Assembly: GCA_023150475.1 (NCBI GenBank)
Contig: JAKLKU010000019.1
Span: 1 to 64,000 of the forward strand
Length of the DNA: 64,000 nucleotides
Direction: 5' to 3'
From: Planctomycetota bacterium
GTDB taxonomy: Bacteria > Planctomycetota > UBA1135 > GCA-002686595
The notes under the pieces are model-generated. The model did no database searches. It worked only from the letters and a program-made list of their open reading frames with translations, and was not told where the DNA came from. A program made the position numbers and the translations under genes. Positions 43,301 to 50,439 of the stretch are shown here, one piece after another (positions within the stretch are counted from its first letter, which is position 1; each line of letters begins with the position of its first letter).

Positions 43301-44273
43301 CGTCGCGCGCCGGTCGGCCGTCGAGCTCCGTCAAGCGCGCTTCGAAGACCCAATCGGGCCATTCTTCGACGCAGAGCTTCACCAAGAGTTGGTTGACGCC
43401 CGGCGCGAGCGCCAACACGACGACGTCCTGATCGGCGTGGAACGGCCGACGCACCTTGCGCGCGAGGCACTCGCGGCCGTCGAGGAACACTTTCACCGCG
43501 CACGAAGAGCCGAGGTGCAACGCGAGCTCGCGCTCGCTCGAGCTGGCGAGCGTCGTCGCGAGGTAGACCGCGACCTGCGAGTTCGGCCGCACCACTTGTT
43601 CGAGCCCGAGGCGCGCCAGCGGATGCTCGCGGACCGGGTACGGCCGCCAACGCACGTCGCGTTCCTTGCCGGGCACGCTCGCCGCGAGGTCGATCGTTTT
43701 CTCGGGGTCGTACGCGACGTCGAAACCGCCGCCGCGTTCGTTGTCGAACGGTCCGATCATTTGCCAGTCGCCGACGTTGCCGAGCGCGACCGAGAGCTCG
43801 CGGGCGCGTGCGACGTCGCCCGTGTTGCGCAGCGCGGCGGCGTGCAGGCGCGTGAGCACGGCGGCGAGCTCGTGCGGCGCGCCCGCGAGCGCGTCGCCGA
43901 AGCTCTCACACGCATCCGCAGTGCGCCGCCACGAATCGGACGCGAAGACGATCTCGCTCCAGAGTTCGGCGGCGACGACGCTGTCGGCGACCACGAGCTC
44001 GTCCGTCCACGCACCGGTCGCGAGCCGTTCGCCGAGCTCGCGCGCGAGCAGCGCTTCGGCCCCGGCGAGGTCGGCGCGCCCGTAGAGCGCGAGCGCCCGG
44101 TCGGCGAGCCACGGCACGAGCGGCGCGGGCTGCGCCCGTGCCACGGCCGGCGCGGCGGGCGTTCGCTCGGTCCGCGCGGCCTCCGCGCCGCCGTGACCCC
44201 CGGGCGCGGCGGGGCTCCCGCAAGCGACGACGATGGAGAGCAGCACAGCCGCGACGCGATTCGGATTCCACAT
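40347..44273 (-). CDS. Large lipoprotein with TPR, DUF3857 and transglutaminase domains
   Basis: This 1308-aa protein has the start MWNPNRVAAVLLSIVVACGS, which carries a lipobox (VVAC), so it is likely lipidated and exported. Residues about 40-700 are helical and TPR-like, with a carbohydrate-binding-like beta stretch near 180-330. A DUF3857 domain lies at roughly 720-900. The transglutaminase-like domain has the full triad: Cys in RRFGDCKDKSILLVELL, His in VEHFNHCIAYVK and Asp in GFYLDATADRNP. The start at 44273 is preferred to a longer frame because of the lipobox. The paralog downstream is coupled by ATGA. Such proteins may process peptides or cross-link the envelope; role unproven. Confidence 0.88.
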   Translation of the reverse strand: MWNPNRVAAVLLSIVVACGSPAAPGGHGGAEAARTERTPAAPAVARAQPAPLVPWLADRALALYGRADLAGAEALLARELGERLATGAWTDELVVADSVVAAELWSEIVFASDSWRRTADACESFGDALAGAPHELAAVLTRLHAAALRNTGDVARARELSVALGNVGDWQMIGPFDNERGGGFDVAYDPEKTIDLAASVPGKERDVRWRPYPVREHPLARLGLEQVVRPNSQVAVYLATTLASSSERELALHLGSSCAVKVFLDGRECLARKVRRPFHADQDVVVLALAPGVNQLLVKLCVEEWPDWVFEARLTELDGRPARDVASDSARIATPTRAGREPRGAPPRRASDVLAERAADPHAARLAALLAILRDAEDLASKHKVELAERARDLAPDDVGALWLVAWANRPAAITAPSERRVSAELDALRAVVERDPGHALGWLSLAAFYLQANPIPTKALECALAARDAAPRSFAIANTYAAALSELDRRADAERVRDEALRFDDARNAVAAVLRRTNDALARGWHGAALEELERAFAERGNVGPVFDALLEHYADAGRLLDSGDGRGNVEALARRLFAASPLAFDARLAVARVYEHARDLPRAREHLEAARALAPEDEGLLRQAAVLAEREGDTARALRELDELLRLDPGDALARRQRAWLAESSRDPFEEPYRRDARELVKSAAPAGAENEPVAVLDRTVVYRVGADGGESRYEHLVLRVQNSGGVKALDRYGIPYRAGAALEVRELRVLHADGRVESAPPPRRDQLSGEYAVRVYDVPPLVVGDVLDVEYRVDDTEPDVFGEYFGVRHVFYADVPDPLAPVARSELVVLVPPGMQVHAAERNGEQLERSTSTDDKGRTVLRWVARDLVRPPLESAMPRRDEFAPRVDLSTFASWEHFAKWWWALIEDEFTSTPAMKAKVAELTAGLTEERDKIRAIARFVGQEIRYNAWAFGPHGYQPYSAPTIFERRFGDCKDKSILLVELLKQIGVEANPVVIKADFFRPDEPLDAAMVEHFNHCIAYVKPTAERPGFYLDATADRNPIEYLRADDQGANVLHVDASGGSVHSIPYAPPEENARRREIRVALDPRGTGTVDYRDRSNGFFGVELRYRFGGEKGDLSKRFAESIGDAFGKVAVTEITTSPLEDLGIAPTLDARFSAENLWARDRDGATLRLAFERFGLDRVAVEPPEERRFDVVLDRPFLEELVLVYTLPPGATVVEVPPSTLVRAKGLCSYTLDVEHVGDELRIRRVFRLDERRIPLARYADFRDALQSIREAEERVIRIRPPAPSESGESGAAEQTRKEER

Positions 44274-44660
44274 GGCGGCGCAGAGGCTACTCCGCGTGCC
44301 GGGTCGGACCACCGACCGGCGCGATTTCGGCGCGGACGCACGCGGCGCGGCCCCCGGCGGGCCGCGTGGGCGCGCGACGGTGCCTTGGAGTCTCGTGCAC
44401 GGCCTTGCCGCGCGAGCGTGGGTCGCGTCTGGATTCCAGGAACTTCTCGAACCGGTCCGGCAAAGTGCGGCGATAGTGGAGGTGAACGATCGGCCCTCGG
44501 GCAGCGGGGCGGCGTTCCGAAGTGCCGCTCGGTCGTGGACCGTGCGCTGTCGCCCGGCAGAGGGCGGCTCCGCCGAATCCGGTCACGACGCCACGGTTCG
44601 CGCTCGGTTCCGCTCCGCCGACCCGCCGACGCTCGCGCACTCGAGTCCCACACGCTCGCC
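44274..44660. other. Divergent intergenic region
   Basis: No gene is recognised between the minus-strand lipoprotein gene and the plus-strand propeller gene. A hairpin with an 8-bp stem, CGCGGCCC/GGGCCGCG at 44346-44366, stands out. Promoters for both genes should lie here, but I see none that is convincing. Confidence 0.4.
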
Positions 44661-46376
44661 ATGGAGTTCCCCGTGCCGCAGTTCCGCTTGCTCGCCGTCT
44701 GTCTCGCCACGTGCTCGTTCGCTGCCGCGCAATCCACGACCCGAGTGAACCTCGGCCCGGGCAGCGTCCAAGCGAACAAGGACGCTCTGAATCCGTCGAA
44801 CTCGCGCGACGGGCGCTACGTCGCGTTCCAGTCGTCGGCCTCGAACTTGGCCTTCCCGCCGGATCCGAACTTCGCGAGCGACGTGTTCCGCCTCGACCGC
44901 GCGACGGGCAGCGTGCAGCGCGCGAGCATCAGCTCGAGCGGCATGCTCGGCAACTTCGCTTCCTTCCTGAGCACGAATCGTTGCCTATCCGCCGACGGCC
45001 GGTGCCTCGTGTTCGACAGCACGGCGGACAACCTGGTGCCCGGCGACACGAACCTGGCGATCGACACGTTCGTGCACGACTTCGTCTCGGGCGCGACGAC
45101 TCGCGTCAGCGTGTCCTCCGTCGGCAACCAGGCGACGATCTTCGGCACCACGGCTTCGGTCATCAGCGCGGATGGTCGCTTCGTCGCGTTCGAGACCACT
45201 TCGAGCGAGTTGGTCCCCGACGACACCAACCTGAAAACGGACGTCTTCGTCCATGACCGAGCGACCGCGACCACCACGCGCGTGAGCGTCGACTCCGCCG
45301 GAGGCCAAGGGAACGGCGAGTCACGAGGGCCGGCGCTGTCTGCGGACGGTCGCCTCGTCGCGTTCATGAGCTGGTCGAGCAACCTGGTCGCCGGCGACAC
45401 CAACTCGGCGCTCGATGTCTTCGTGAAGGACACGATCACGGGGCAGACGGAGCGCGTCAGCGTCACGGCAACCGGCGCCGAAGCGTTGGGGTTCTCCTCC
45501 TTTCCGGTGATCAGCGCCGATGGCCGCCACGTCGCGTTCACGAGCTCTGCGACGAACTTGGTCGGCGGCCTCGACGGCAGCTTCCAGCTCTTCGTGAAGG
45601 ACCGCGTGTCCGGCGGCATCGTCTTGGCGAGCATGAGCGAGTTCGGCGCACCGGTGCCGGGCGCCACGTCGCTCTCACTCTCCGATGACGGGAGGTTCGT
45701 GAGCTTCTCGAGCGCGCTCTCCAACGTCGTGTCCGGCGACACGAACGGCGTCGACGACGTTTTCGTCCGCGATCTGGTCGCGGGCACGACGACTCGGATC
45801 AGCGTTTCGTCTGGCGGCGTCCAGGGCAACGGCGCGAGCGCGGCGTCGGCGCTCTCGGGCGACGGACGATCCGTCGTCTTCGACAGCGTCGCGACGAACT
45901 TGGTGCCAGGTGACACCAACGGATTGCGCGACGTCTTCGTGCGCGAGGAGTACGACGTCGCGCCTGCGACCTACTGCACGGCGAAGACGTCGTCGCACGG
46001 TTGTGTGCCGTCGATCGTCGGCGTCGGCGAGCCGAGTGTCGCCAACCCGGGCGGCTTCAGCGTCACGACCGCGCAGCTCGAGCAAGCGAAGAACACGATC
46101 ACGTTCTTCGGGACGACGGCGTTCGGCAATCCGTTCCAAGGCGGGTTCCTGTGCGTGAAGCCGACGCTCTTCCGCCTCGGCGTGAAGAACAGCGGCGGTG
46201 CGGCCCAGTGCCAAGGCACGGTGAGCTACACGCTCGCCGAACTGCAGGCCCACGGCTCCGGCGGCGCGACGGTGGTGCCCGGCGCCGACGTCTACTGCCA
46301 AACGTGGGGCCGCGATCCCGGTGATTCGTTCGGTTCGAGCCTCTCGAACGGCGTGACCTTCATGGTGCTGCCGTGA
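44661..46376 (+). CDS. Secreted PD40/TolB-like beta-propeller protein with shared C-terminal domain
   Basis: This 571-aa protein has the start MEFPVPQFRLLAVCLATCSFAAAQ, a signal peptide. Residues about 40-430 have six or more repeats with S-A-D-G-R-x-V-A-F, SSATNLV, DVFVKD and TTRVSV, like the PD40 repeats of TolB-type propellers. Residues ~435-571 form the C-terminal domain, starting YCTAKTSSHGCVP, closely similar to that of the FG-GAP protein at 12048-14633. No catalytic motif is seen. A strong hairpin follows the gene. Confidence 0.88.
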   Translation: MEFPVPQFRLLAVCLATCSFAAAQSTTRVNLGPGSVQANKDALNPSNSRDGRYVAFQSSASNLAFPPDPNFASDVFRLDRATGSVQRASISSSGMLGNFASFLSTNRCLSADGRCLVFDSTADNLVPGDTNLAIDTFVHDFVSGATTRVSVSSVGNQATIFGTTASVISADGRFVAFETTSSELVPDDTNLKTDVFVHDRATATTTRVSVDSAGGQGNGESRGPALSADGRLVAFMSWSSNLVAGDTNSALDVFVKDTITGQTERVSVTATGAEALGFSSFPVISADGRHVAFTSSATNLVGGLDGSFQLFVKDRVSGGIVLASMSEFGAPVPGATSLSLSDDGRFVSFSSALSNVVSGDTNGVDDVFVRDLVAGTTTRISVSSGGVQGNGASAASALSGDGRSVVFDSVATNLVPGDTNGLRDVFVREEYDVAPATYCTAKTSSHGCVPSIVGVGEPSVANPGGFSVTTAQLEQAKNTITFFGTTAFGNPFQGGFLCVKPTLFRLGVKNSGGAAQCQGTVSYTLAELQAHGSGGATVVPGADVYCQTWGRDPGDSFGSSLSNGVTFMVLP

Positions 46377-46403
46377 TCCGCTGAACGAGTTCGAAGCGTC
46401 CAA

Positions 46404-46438
46404 CGCGGGGTCGATCGTCCTGCACGATCGGCCCCGCG
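46404..46438 (+). terminator. Strong hairpin after the propeller gene
   Basis: CGCGGGG-T-CGATCGT pairs with ACGATCG-G-CCCCGCG around a five-base loop, giving about 15 pairs including one T-G wobble. It lies between the propeller gene and xylA and probably separates their transcripts, although a T run does not follow. Confidence 0.65.
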
Positions 46439-46454
46439 TCGTCGTTCTCGCCGC

Positions 46455-46460
46455 TACAAT
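46455..46460 (+). promoter_or_regulatory. Predicted -10 element of xylA
   Basis: TACAAT, five of six to consensus, lies 35 bases upstream of the xylA ATG and just after the hairpin. A clear -35 is not seen at the right distance, so an activator may be needed. The ribosome binding site GGAGG follows at 46486-46490. Confidence 0.45.
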
Positions 46461-46495
46461 CCGCCGCCCTCGTCGAACCGCACACGGAGGATCGC

Positions 46496-47668
46496 ATGGA
46501 CGTCTACGACCCGACCCCGCAAGACCGCTTCTCGTTCGGCCTCTGGACCGTCGGCAACCCCGGTCGCGATCCGTTCGGCGAGCCGGTGCGGCCGGTGCAG
46601 AAGCCGACCGAGATCGTGAGGAAGCTCGCGGAGTGCGGCGCGTGGGGCGTCAACCTCCACGACAACGACCTCGTGCCGTTCGGCGCGAGCGCGGCGGAGC
46701 GCGACGCGATCGTCGGCGAGTTCAAGGCGGTGCTCGAGGACTGCGGCATGGTCGTGCCGATGGCGACGACCAACCTGTTCTCGCATCCGATCTTCAAGGA
46801 CGGCGCGTTCACGGCGAACGATCCGCGGGTCCGCGCGTTCGCGCTCAAGAAGACGCTCGCGGCGATCGACCTCGGCGTCGAGCTCGGCGCGAAGACGTAC
46901 GTGTTCTGGGGCGGCCGCGAAGGCACCGAAGCCGACGCTTGCCGCGATCCGCGCACGGCGATCGCTCGCATGCGCGACGCGATGGACTTCCTGTGCGACT
47001 ACGTCCGCGACCGCAAGTACGAGCTCGTCTTCGCGCTCGAAGCGAAGCCCAACGAGCCGCGCAGCGACATCTACTTCCCGACCACCGGGCACATGCTCCA
47101 CTTCATCTCGACGCTGGCGCATCCCGAGATGGTCGGCGTCAACCCGGAAGTCGCGCACGAGAACATGGCGGGCTTGAGCTTCGTGCACGCCGTCGCGCAG
47201 GCGCTCGAAGCGCAGAAGCTCTTCCACATCGATCTCAACGCGCAGAAGATCGGCCGGTACGACCAAGACCTGCGTTTCGGCTCCGAGGACCTGAAGCAGG
47301 CGTTCCTGCTGGTGCGGCTGCTCGAAGGCACCGCCGGCGGCGAGCCGTATCGCGGTCCGCTGCATTTCGACAGCCACGCGTACCGCACCGAGGACTTGGA
47401 CGGCGTGTGGGACTTCGCGCGCGGCTCGATGCGCACCTACAAGATCCTGAAGGCGCGCGCCGCCGAGTTCGACGCGGACCCGGAAGTGCGGGCGTTGATC
47501 GCCGAGAAACGCGACACCAAGCTCGATCCGCTGCTCAAGGGCTTCACGCGCGACAAGGCGAAGCAGCTCGCGGTGCTCGAGCTCGACGCGAACGCGATCG
47601 CGCGCGAAGGGTTGCGTTACGAGCGGCTCGACCAGCTCCTGACGGAGCACTTGCTCGGCGTGCGTTGA
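46496..47668 (+). CDS. xylA: Xylose isomerase
   Basis: This 390-aa enzyme converts D-xylose to D-xylulose with two divalent metals. The length and the N-terminus are those of the short (class I, actinobacterial-like) type. Catalytic and metal-binding segments are intact: [13 protein letters not shown] with the ring-opening His, [26 protein letters not shown] with the metal Glu and Lys, [34 protein letters not shown] and [12 protein letters not shown]. The start is backed by GGAGG five bases upstream. It is followed after 26 bases by xylulokinase, the next step of the pathway. Confidence 0.96.
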   Translation: MDVYDPTPQDRFSFGLWTVGNPGRDPFGEPVRPVQKPTEIVRKLAECGAWGVNLHDNDLVPFGASAAERDAIVGEFKAVLEDCGMVVPMATTNLFSHPIFKDGAFTANDPRVRAFALKKTLAAIDLGVELGAKTYVFWGGREGTEADACRDPRTAIARMRDAMDFLCDYVRDRKYELVFALEAKPNEPRSDIYFPTTGHMLHFISTLAHPEMVGVNPEVAHENMAGLSFVHAVAQALEAQKLFHIDLNAQKIGRYDQDLRFGSEDLKQAFLLVRLLEGTAGGEPYRGPLHFDSHAYRTEDLDGVWDFARGSMRTYKILKARAAEFDADPEVRALIAEKRDTKLDPLLKGFTRDKAKQLAVLELDANAIAREGLRYERLDQLLTEHLLGVR

Positions 47669-47694
47669 GCCCGGCGGTCCGCGAACGCGCGCAC

Positions 47695-49170
47695 ATGGAG
47701 CTCTACCTCGGCTTCGACGTCGGCACGCAGGGCACCAAGGGCCTCGTCTTCGACGTCGAGACGAGCCGCGTCGTCGCACGTGCGTCGAGCTCGTACGACT
47801 TGCTCGGCGGCCTCGCACCCGGCGCGGCGGAGCAGCATCCCGACACGTGGATCGACGCGGTGCGGCACGTCGCCGCCGCGCTCGCGCGCGAGCTCGGGCC
47901 CGCGTGGCGCGAGATCCGCGCGCTCGGCGTGTCGGGGCAACAGCACGGCTCGGTGTTGCTCGACGACAGGCGGCGCGTCGTGCGGCCCGCGAAGCTGTGG
48001 TGCGACACCGAGACCGCGGACGAAGCGCGCGAGCTCTCGACCAAGCTCGGGCGCGCGGTGCCGACGGGGTTCACGGCGTCGAAGCTCACGTGGCTCGCGC
48101 GGCGCGAGCCCGAACACTGGCGAAGCACGCGGCACGTGCTCCTGCCGCACGACTACGTCAACGCGCGGCTCACCGGCGAACTCGCGATGGAAGCGGGCGA
48201 CGCGTCGGGCACCGGCTTCTTCGACGTGCACACGCGGCGATTCGACGAGCGCGCAGTCGCTGCGGTCGCGCCCGAGCTCGCGGCGAAGTTGCCGCGGCTC
48301 GTCGCGGCAGGCGAGTGCATCGGCACACTCGATACAGCCGGCGCCGAGCTGCTCGGGCTCCCGCGCGGGATCCCCGTCGCGCCGGGCGCCGGCGACAACA
48401 TGGCGAGTGCGATCGGTTCGGGCGCGACGCGCGCAGGCGTCGTCGTCGTGAGCCTCGGCACGTCGGCGACGGTGTTCGCGTACTCGCCGCGACCGATCGT
48501 CGATCCGGAAGGGCTGATCGCGCCGTTCTGCGACTCGACCGGCGGATGGTTGCCGTTGCTCTGCGTGATGAACGCGACCGGCGCGCTCGAGGAAGTGCGC
48601 GAAGCGTTCGGCTGCGACCACGAGACGTTGACGCGCGAGGCGACGGCCGAACCGCTCGGCGCGCACGGCCTGCGCTGCATCCCGTACTTCCAGGGCGAGC
48701 GTGTGCCCGACTTGCCGCGCGCGACCGGTGCGCTGCTCGGCATCCGACCGGGGCTCCTGCGTCGCGGGCTCGTCTACCGCGCGGTGCTCGAAGGCGTCAC
48801 CGCGAACCTCGCGTGGGGCGTCGAGCGACTCGCGCGACTCGGACTCGACGTGAAGCGCGTGCGCGTCGTCGGCGGCGGCGCGAAGAATCCGCTGTGGCGC
48901 GAGCTGCTCGCCGACGCGCTCGACGCCGAAGTCGAACGACTCGCCGAGAGCGAGTCCGGCGCGCTCGGTGCCGCGCTGCAAGCCGCGTGGTCGTGCGCGC
49001 GCCGCGGAGGGAAGGAACTTCCGTGCGACGCGTTCGCGGCGGCTCACGTGCGCACCGTGGGCGAGCCGACGAAGCCGGCGCCCGAGCGCGTCGCCGCGTT
49101 CCGCCGCGTGAAAGAGCGGCTCGTGGCCGACGTCTCCGCCGGACCGAACGTGTCGAAAGCGAATTCCTAA
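47695..49170 (+). CDS. xylB: Xylulokinase
   Basis: This 491-aa kinase of the FGGY family phosphorylates D-xylulose to xylulose-5-phosphate, feeding the pentose phosphate pathway. Landmarks include the N-terminal ATPase phosphate loop LGFDVGTQGTKGLVFD, VSGQQHGSVLLDD of the sugar pocket, GDNMASAIGSGATRAG with LGTSATVF in the second domain, and VVGGGAKNPLWRELLADAL near the C-terminus. The ATG at 47695 fits the family start. With xylA it forms a two-gene operon. No xylose transporter or regulator is in the window. Confidence 0.95.
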   Translation: MELYLGFDVGTQGTKGLVFDVETSRVVARASSSYDLLGGLAPGAAEQHPDTWIDAVRHVAAALARELGPAWREIRALGVSGQQHGSVLLDDRRRVVRPAKLWCDTETADEARELSTKLGRAVPTGFTASKLTWLARREPEHWRSTRHVLLPHDYVNARLTGELAMEAGDASGTGFFDVHTRRFDERAVAAVAPELAAKLPRLVAAGECIGTLDTAGAELLGLPRGIPVAPGAGDNMASAIGSGATRAGVVVVSLGTSATVFAYSPRPIVDPEGLIAPFCDSTGGWLPLLCVMNATGALEEVREAFGCDHETLTREATAEPLGAHGLRCIPYFQGERVPDLPRATGALLGIRPGLLRRGLVYRAVLEGVTANLAWGVERLARLGLDVKRVRVVGGGAKNPLWRELLADALDAEVERLAESESGALGAALQAAWSCARRGGKELPCDAFAAAHVRTVGEPTKPAPERVAAFRRVKERLVADVSAGPNVSKANS

Positions 49171-49284
49171 GTCGCGCTCAAGACTCGCTCTCGGCGGAGT
49201 CGACATGCGCGCCCGGAAGCAGGGTGCGAAGCCACCGCCGGATCCCACGGCGCGTGGTCTCGGCGCTGCTCCAGGGAGCAGGCG
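49171..49284 (+). promoter_or_regulatory. Structured leader of the minor pilin operon
   Basis: This 114-base gap folds on paper into four consecutive hairpins: GACTC/GAGTC (49182-49201), GCGCCC/GGGTGC (49209-49227), CCAC-GCCG/CGGC-GTGG (49232-49257) and TGCTCC/GGAGCA (49267-49280), the last just before the ATG at 49285 and including its Shine-Dalgarno. It may combine an xylAB terminator with a translation control. It does not match a known riboswitch well. Confidence 0.4.
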
Positions 49285-49707
49285 ATGCAGGCACGATGGA
49301 AGAGGCGCGTGGGGCGCTCAGGATTCACGGTGGTCGAGCTGACCATCGGGATGACGGTGATGATCGTCGCCGTCATGACGAGCATGGCGAGCCAACTCGT
49401 CGCGCTCGATCTCACCAAGACGTTGCGCGAGCAGAGCGCGGCGATGGGCGATCTGCAGTCGGCGATGGACGAGATCCAGCTCCTGCCGCCGGATCAGATC
49501 CCGGTGGCGACGAGCGCGTTCGCGGACGGCCAGCCGATCGCGACGTTCACCGATCGCAACCTCGAGAACGAGCGGATCGTCCCGGACTATCCGGGTTTCG
49601 CCGGCGGCACGGTGCCGGATCCGCTGCAGATCGTGCTGACGTGCACGTGGACCGATTGGAAAGGCCGTGCGCGGCGCATGCAGCTTTCGTCGGCGGTGAC
49701 GCGATGA
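49285..49707 (+). CDS. PilV/GspI-like prepilin
   Basis: This 140-aa minor pilin-like protein has the type IV prepilin motif RSGFTVVELTIGM: cleavage after Gly, new N-terminal Phe, Glu at +5, followed by a hydrophobic helix. It is processed by a prepilin peptidase at the inner membrane and would belong to a type IV pilus or type II secretion pseudopilus. The rest is short and lacks a specific family match. The gene starts at the ATG 49285 and ends overlapping the next start as ATGA. It opens a three-gene run of PilV/PilW/PilX style. Confidence 0.85.
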   Translation: MQARWKRRVGRSGFTVVELTIGMTVMIVAVMTSMASQLVALDLTKTLREQSAAMGDLQSAMDEIQLLPPDQIPVATSAFADGQPIATFTDRNLENERIVPDYPGFAGGTVPDPLQIVLTCTWTDWKGRARRMQLSSAVTR

Positions 49708-50432
49708 AGCTCCTCGACCGAATCGGGTGTGCACACCTCGGCTCGCCGTCGCTCGGCGGCCAACGCTCGCGCCGCGGCATGACGGTGCTCGAGCTCTCGA
49801 TCTCGACGGTGCTCTTGATCGCGCTCAGCGGCTCGTTGACCGCCGCGATGATCGGCACGCGCGGCGTGTTCCAGGAAGGCAGCCTGCAGTCGAAGATGCA
49901 GGATGCCGCGGACCGAGCGCTCGGCAGGATCTCGCAGGACTTGCGCCGCTCGGGTTTCACGACCGTCGGCACGACGAGCTACCCGTACCTCTTCGACGAC
50001 GGAGCGCCCAACGCGACGTTCACGGCGCACGCTCACGCGCCGGCGACCGAGAACGCGGATCCGGCGGACGCCGACTTCGGCGTCAACCGCGACATCGTGT
50101 TCGTGCAGCCGCAGATGGCGACCGACGTCGCCGGCGACGAAGCGCCGCAGCTCGACGCGAACGGGCTCATCCAGTGGTCCGGGACGGAGATCAGCTACTC
50201 GCTGCGCACCGGCGCGGACGGCGTCAACTACCTCGAACGACGCACCAACGGCGCCAATCCGCGCCGCATCGCGAACCACGTCGAACGGCTCGTGTTCGAC
50301 GATCCGACCACCAGCGCCGGAGCCGTGCCGAACGACTCCGTGCGCGTGCAGATCTTCTTCCGCCAGGTGGACGAAAAGGGGGTCGTCCACCGACACCAAG
50401 CGGAAGTGACCGTTGCGTTGCGCAACTCGTGA
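49704..50432 (+). CDS. PilW/GspJ-like prepilin
   Basis: This 242-aa protein has a prepilin-type N-terminus after a 25-residue basic leader: RRGMTVLELSISTVLLIALSG (cut), with Gly before the cleavage, Met at +1 and Glu at +5. The helical part QSKMQDAADRALGRISQDLRRSGF is typical of PilW/GspJ. The C-terminal half is beta-rich, with YLERRTNGANPRRIANHVERL, another family trait. It starts by ATGA overlap with the upstream pilin gene and is followed by the PilX-like gene after seven bases. Confidence 0.85.
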   Translation: MKLLDRIGCAHLGSPSLGGQRSRRGMTVLELSISTVLLIALSGSLTAAMIGTRGVFQEGSLQSKMQDAADRALGRISQDLRRSGFTTVGTTSYPYLFDDGAPNATFTAHAHAPATENADPADADFGVNRDIVFVQPQMATDVAGDEAPQLDANGLIQWSGTEISYSLRTGADGVNYLERRTNGANPRRIANHVERLVFDDPTTSAGAVPNDSVRVQIFFRQVDEKGVVHRHQAEVTVALRNS

Positions 50433-50439
50433 GGAAGGT

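Noticed and set aside
42612..44660. An in-frame extension of the PD40-like protein far upstream of 44661
   Set aside because: It is antisense to the lipoprotein gene and Arg-rich; the signal peptide at 44661 marks the true start.
49171..49284. c-di-GMP-I riboswitch
   Set aside because: A GCGAAGCC string resembles part of the motif, but the other conserved blocks and the expected two-stem layout are absent.
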